A DNA stretch of 64,000 nucleotides from Begonia masoniana. Lineage: Eukaryota > Streptophyta > Magnoliopsida > Cucurbitales > Begoniaceae. The notes beneath the pieces were generated by a model. That model did no database searches. It was not told the origin of the DNA and saw nothing but the letters and a program-made list of their open reading frames with translations. The number at the start of each line of letters is the position of its first letter. Position 1 is the first letter of the stretch. The stretch is taken from positions 70,524,848 through 70,588,847 of the forward strand of contig CM039502.1 in the NCBI GenBank assembly GCA_022432975.1. Reading direction: 5' to 3'. Of the stretch, positions 60,136-64,000 are shown piece by piece. The position numbers and the translations under genes are program-made.

Positions 60136-61000
60136 TTTTTATAATTTAGACGTTTTATTCTTTATTTTTTATGTGAATAAGTAGATGCTTGTACAAGTGA
60201 TTGTCTTATTAAAAATACAGGATTTAATTTCATAATTTTCTCAATATCATTATCAATATTTTCAATATTATAATCACGTAGATCCTTTGATACCATAAAT
60301 CCAATTGATCAACAATAGTTTATTGGTGGTGTGAATGTGCGATCACCTCGACGTATATGAAACATACAAAAATTCACAAAAAAATGTTAAATCATACACC
60401 TAAAATTAACATCAATATAAAAATTAATGAAATAAATAAATAGTAATATATACTTTGTAAGGTGAAAATTGGTAAGAACCAGAGAGATCGATTAAGCACT
60501 AAAATTCGGAAGTAAGAGAATAAGAGATTGAGAGAAAATTTGATGAAAAATTGAATATATTATAGAATATTTATAGAAGAGGGGAGAGATGAGGGGGGTG
60601 GGACGGGCCTAGGTTGGGCCGTGCGAGAAGGGTGGGTGGTGGGGTGGGCTAGCCTGGCGAGTCAACTGGCCTGGCCTGTCCCCGACGGGCTTGCAAGCCT
60701 GGATCACCGGGCTCTGCTGGGCCTGGCGCGACATTTTAGTGAGTCGAGCCTAACTTGGCCTGCTACAGTGTCGGGTCGCTCACAAGTGCGCCCGTCTAAC
60801 ATCTTTAGTTTCACCAAAACTTATTGATACGATTTAGTTTACACATAAAGTGCATTTAAAAAAAAATCACATGTAAACCGAAATTCTATATGAGCAAGAG
60901 TTTCAAAAAATAATAATAGAGTTTTAAAGAGTCAATGATTATAGCACAAAGACTTGTCGGACTTGGTTTATTTCATTTTTTTAACAAAATTTTTGTTAGG
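60136..61000. other. hAT 5' flank with GC-rich subterminal block
   Basis: AT-rich leader, then at about 60.59-60.80 kb a GC-rich block packed with GGGC, GCCTGGC and GGGCTTG motifs, typical of plant hAT subterminal regions. It ends near GCGCCCGTCTAACATCTTTA, which may be the terminal inverted repeat. No other gene is seen; an apparent 68-codon frame in the block is not convincing. Confidence 0.5.
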
Positions 61001-61460
61001 GTAAAGTGCAATATAGATATTAAAGTTTGGGGTCATTTACAAATATAACAATTTAAAATATTTTTTTTGACATAAAACATTCATTTTTTAACTATCAACA
61101 ATTTGTATGTTGTTTTGAATTTATCTGTTCAATCCAATGCATGTTAACTCATTTTTCATTTAATAAAGTGTTTTACCATGATTTATAATCACTTTGACAA
61201 ATTTAAACTTGATTTTTAAACCTTATTACAAGATTGACAGAGTTTGAAACTACCAAATAGAAGATTGAAAATTTCAAAATTAAGTTAGAAATAACATTAA
61301 AACACCTTATTAAGTTAAGCACGTAGTGTAGACAATGCTGACTTTAGCAGATAAAAGTTCAAATTATTGATAAGTGAAAAATGAAAATTTACATTGCAAG
61401 AAAAAATAATTTAACTTCTAATTTATAAATGACTTTAAATATTAGTATTTAAATTGTACT
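61001..61460. repeat. Foldback element 3, about 200-bp arms
   Basis: The left arm from GTAAAGTGCAATATAG is an inverted, diverged copy of the right arm ending AAATTGTACTT. Landmarks GTCATTTACAAAT and ATTTATAAATGAC, and CTATCAACAATTTG and CAAATTATTGATAAG, pair across the centre. It is non-coding and belongs to a family different from foldbacks 1 and 2. Confidence 0.72.
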
Positions 61461-61559
61461 TTTTTTTTCTTTATTTATCTCGAGTGTAATTGTCTTTTTA
61501 CACTTCAATTTTAATAATCAATATCTTCAATACTAATAAATTCTTTTACCATTTTTTAC

Positions 61560-62403
61560 ACAAAATTTTACTTTGTCCTTCGAATAAAAAAAAATATATA
61601 TCAATAGGTCCGCGGATCCATTCTTCTATATGAGAAATCGGCCATCTCGTAGCACCACCACGACACTGATTCTCGTGATTTTTCCGAGCCCCCCAAGATC
61701 GTGACTTTGGTTGGTTCACGCGCGCGCAAACGAGCACCGGCCGCAACAGCCGGAACCCTAGATGCCGAGAATCCGCTGCAAGAATAGGCTGCACGAATGC
61801 TCTGAGGATGGCCAGCCCTGTCGTATTCCGATTGGAGGACCTTCCGGGCATGTTCACATGTTCTTGCTTAGTTCGTATTCCGGGTATGTGGCAAGCATAA
61901 GAAAAAGCTCGTTGGACCTCTAGCTCATAGTTCAATTGGACAGAGCTGAAAGGCTCCTATACTGTTTGGAGGGCAGGGGGCATAGATGCCAAACAAACCC
62001 GTGATTGTCTAGCTGTACGGAATACCTGGGGAGTGGCTTTCTTGTACGCTTCTCTCCCCCCTATCCTTTCAAGCGAAGTGAACCTGAGTATCCGAGAAAA
62101 AGCAGAATATTTGAAGGGGATGGAACATGAAATGCATATAGAAAAGATAGGTTCAATTCAGGACGCATTTTTTTTCTCGGCGGCGATTACATTATGTTTC
62201 CCAGGCCTCCAGAAGATCGATCCGGAATTCCCAGCAAATCCTTGACTCCTCGAATACAATCACCGTGTGAACTGGGAAGTCCCCCGATAGAAATTCATTT
62301 GTTTATTGCCCCGTTGAGTCGGCTACTCCCACAACCACCATCTAGACCTTTCTCTACCCTAACTAGTCCTATTTCAGATTCAATGCCCCTGTCAGTCTAG
62401 ATC
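61560..62403. other. Possible organelle-derived (mitochondrial-like) segment
   Basis: Composition changes abruptly from AT-rich spacer to balanced sequence with short overlapping frames on both strands, none with a plausible start and length. The texture (GGAATACCTGGGGAGTGGC, CGGGCATGTTCACATG) resembles plant mitochondrial spacer DNA. I cannot name a gene in it, and the assignment is an impression only. Confidence 0.35.
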
Positions 62404-62639
62404 AAACATCAAGCAACTTCCACTCTCAACTGTCCAAACACAGCCCTGCAGCAGAGCACCAGAAATATCTTGGCAGCTCTAACAGTAATAAATTCTTCCC
62501 CCAGAAATTTATAAGCATTGCAAGCAATGCAACCCATTCCAGCCCCCGACCCTCGATGGAAATTTGGAGCTCTCGAGTTTGAAATTCGAGGGTTACCCAA
62601 AAGGTAGATAGAGAGAGGTAAAGGCGAGTGTGAGAGAGA

Positions 62640-63578
62640 ATGAAGAAATTTGCAGTACCCATGTCGAGTCCGGGTCGGTCTGAGAAGTATCCGATGCCAT
62701 TGATGAGGTTTTTGAGAAGCAACGGAGGGAGCAGGAGCAGGAGCAGAAGCAGGAGCAGAGGGAGGAGCAATTCTAGTCCAATGTTTGTGTGGAAGAAGAA
62801 CACTACCAGTGAAACTCAAGAGCCGTCTTCTCCGACAGTCACTTGCATGGGTCAAGTTCGAGTCAGACGGCCAATGAGTCGTGGTAAAACAGGGTTTCCG
62901 GTGAGATGCCGGTGCCGGTGGATCAGAGCTGCTCTGTTTTGCCACCATAAAATTAACCCCAAATGCACTGCCTTCTGGCGCAAGTGGGTACTGTTCTTTA
63001 AAGCTGTTTTTGGAAGAAACGGTGAAATTAGAGAGGATTCACTAAAGAGTGAATCGAAATTTGGAAGTAAAACTGAAGATTCAGATAAAGCAGACGAAAA
63101 TGTAGAGGAAGATGAAGCCTTAGAATCTATGGCTAAAGTGGTTGCGCCATCCCCTTCTTCACCTCCGAAGAACGCTCTATTATTGACTCGATGCAGATCT
63201 GCTCCTTATCGGTCGTCATCTTTAGCAGGGATATTCTGGAGTTCACCAATGAGAAACTCAGAAGCAGGGGAAGAACACGAAACACATCCGGGAAACAGAG
63301 AAATACATTCTCCGATCGAGCATTCGACTAGCCAAAAAGACTTAATTCCCGACGAAGAACCCACCGAAGACCAGAAAAGATCAGTCAGAGAAAGAATCAT
63401 TGAACATAAAGACGAAGAAGAAAGGGGATCGGAAGAGTGCGCGTATTCTCTGATTCTGACAAGATGTAAATCAGAACCTGCAAGAACCGGCGGAAAGCCG
63501 GAGCCGGAAATCAACTGGTGGAGAAAGAGAAAGATAGGTTACCCTAATTCTTCATCTCTCTTACTAGAAAATTTATGA
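62640..63578 (+). CDS. Arg/Ser-rich plant protein, protamine-P1-family-like, 312 aa
   Basis: Intact single-exon frame, ATG preceded by a GA-rich leader (AGAGAGAGGTAAAGGCGAG) and ended by TGA. Features along the protein: a strict SR-dipeptide run at residues 31-40; TVTCMGQVRVRR at 66-77; a Cys/Arg/Trp-rich block at 89-120 (RCRCRWIRAALFCHH, then CTAFWRKWVLFF); an acidic low-complexity stretch at 131-162; and twin motifs LLLTRCRSAP (180-189) and LILTRCKSEP (271-280). This pattern recalls plant proteins annotated 'protamine P1 family', from memory and not searched. Function is unknown; the basic N-terminus suggests nuclear or membrane-surface location, but that is inference. It is the only convincing intact host gene in the window. 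Codon choice is ordinary, with no frameshift or internal stop. Confidence 0.82.
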   Translation: MKKFAVPMSSPGRSEKYPMPLMRFLRSNGGSRSRSRSRSRGRSNSSPMFVWKKNTTSETQEPSSPTVTCMGQVRVRRPMSRGKTGFPVRCRCRWIRAALFCHHKINPKCTAFWRKWVLFFKAVFGRNGEIREDSLKSESKFGSKTEDSDKADENVEEDEALESMAKVVAPSPSSPPKNALLLTRCRSAPYRSSSLAGIFWSSPMRNSEAGEEHETHPGNREIHSPIEHSTSQKDLIPDEEPTEDQKRSVRERIIEHKDEEERGSEECAYSLILTRCKSEPARTGGKPEPEINWWRKRKIGYPNSSSLLLENL

Positions 63579-63767
63579 TAGTTAATGATCTGCCGTCTCT
63601 GACTTTCATAATTTATAGTCGTTTCTTTACATTTACCGAGAAAAGTTTCTATTTTTTTCCCATCAAGGCCGTACGAGAGAATCTCCATAGGCTCTTTGGT
63701 AAATATAGAAATCAGAAAATGGGTGTTGTCGTACAATGAAATCTAAAATCTCTATTTTTTTTCACTT

Positions 63768-63914
63768 CTAAAAGAGTTCCATGGGATTAATCTTCTCAAA
63801 AGCTCGCCTTGTCTTCTGAACCTCCAAAGAGGCCACCCAAATAAATGGGGGTTGGCCGCCGACGATGAGATCGCCGGAGTAGAGTGAGAGTCGTCTTCTT
63901 ACAGACTCGTCTGG
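63768..63914 (-). CDS. Candidate 3'-terminal exon of a minus-strand gene
   Basis: An open 49-codon frame on the minus strand (landmarks RRRLSLYSGDLIVGG, PPFIWVASLEVQKTRRAF, NPMELF, stop) begins directly after a good acceptor (TTTTCCCCCCATGACAG) and ends at a TAG at 63768-63770. No start codon is expected, since the rest of the gene would lie beyond the window edge. The frame does not extend through the acceptor because a TGA lies in the presumed intron. I do not recognise the protein. Confidence 0.4.
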   Translation of the reverse strand, partial: PDESVRRRLSLYSGDLIVGGQPPFIWVASLEVQKTRRAFEKINPMELF

Positions 63915-64000
63915 CTGTCATGGGGGGAAAACTTGACCTGGAAAAAGAGATTTATTCAACCATTAAGACTGTTCACAGACTGCTTCGGTTTTGGCGTTGC

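Noticed and set aside
60621..60827. 68-codon frame in the GC-rich block
   Set aside because: Low-complexity GGC/CTGGCC motifs typical of hAT subterminal DNA explain the open frame.

Overview
The window is repeat-dominated nuclear DNA from a flowering plant, most likely a eudicot. The evidence is: Ty3/gypsy retrotransposons with Met-tRNA primer sites, MULE and hAT transposases, a TRIM, an endogenous pararetrovirus fragment, and one ordinary-looking plant gene at the right end. Almost everything between 1 and 61.5 kb is transposable element, usually one inside another.

Layout. 1-6.3 kb: a 49-bp minisatellite fused to a broken gypsy element (A), interrupted and ended by kilobase homopolymers. 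7.6-11.8 kb: a MULE transposase pseudogene split by a solo LTR with a perfect 5-bp target duplication. 12.7-18.6 kb: copy T1 of a plant transposon protein, split by a solo LTR that carries a 17-bp minisatellite and bordered by a four-LTR TRIM tandem. 19.2-20.4 kb: palindromes and a foldback element. 20.7-24.8 kb: (TA)n joined to an endogenous caulimovirid fragment with movement-protein remnant, primer site and promoter. A 100-N gap follows. 25.4-30.6 kb: gypsy element C, whose gag is cut by an opposite-strand LTR. 31.3-32.5 kb: a second foldback. 33.4-53.7 kb: a compact element with inverted terminal repeats that encodes the same protein as T1 (copy T2). It was about 2.9 kb before it was filled by gypsy element B (itself carrying a solo LTR) and by another solo LTR with a 3.5-kb 24-bp array. 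53.9-60.8 kb: a hAT transposase pseudogene split by an LTR with two large minisatellites. 61.0-61.5 kb: a third foldback. 61.6-62.4 kb: possible organelle-like DNA. 62.6-64 kb: an intact 312-codon gene and the probable last exon of a second gene.

The strongest biology is the nesting, which can be read from exact target duplications (TACGC, ACAAG, ACTAA, GTAGT, GCAGT, TATCC). A second theme is that two related LTR families each grew a different minisatellite in the same part of the LTR, often rich in the bZIP palindrome TGACGTCA. The error-free poly-A, poly-T and (TA)n runs of 1.0-1.9 kb are probably assembly or consensus artefacts. Copy counts and boundaries were read by eye, and no database search was possible.
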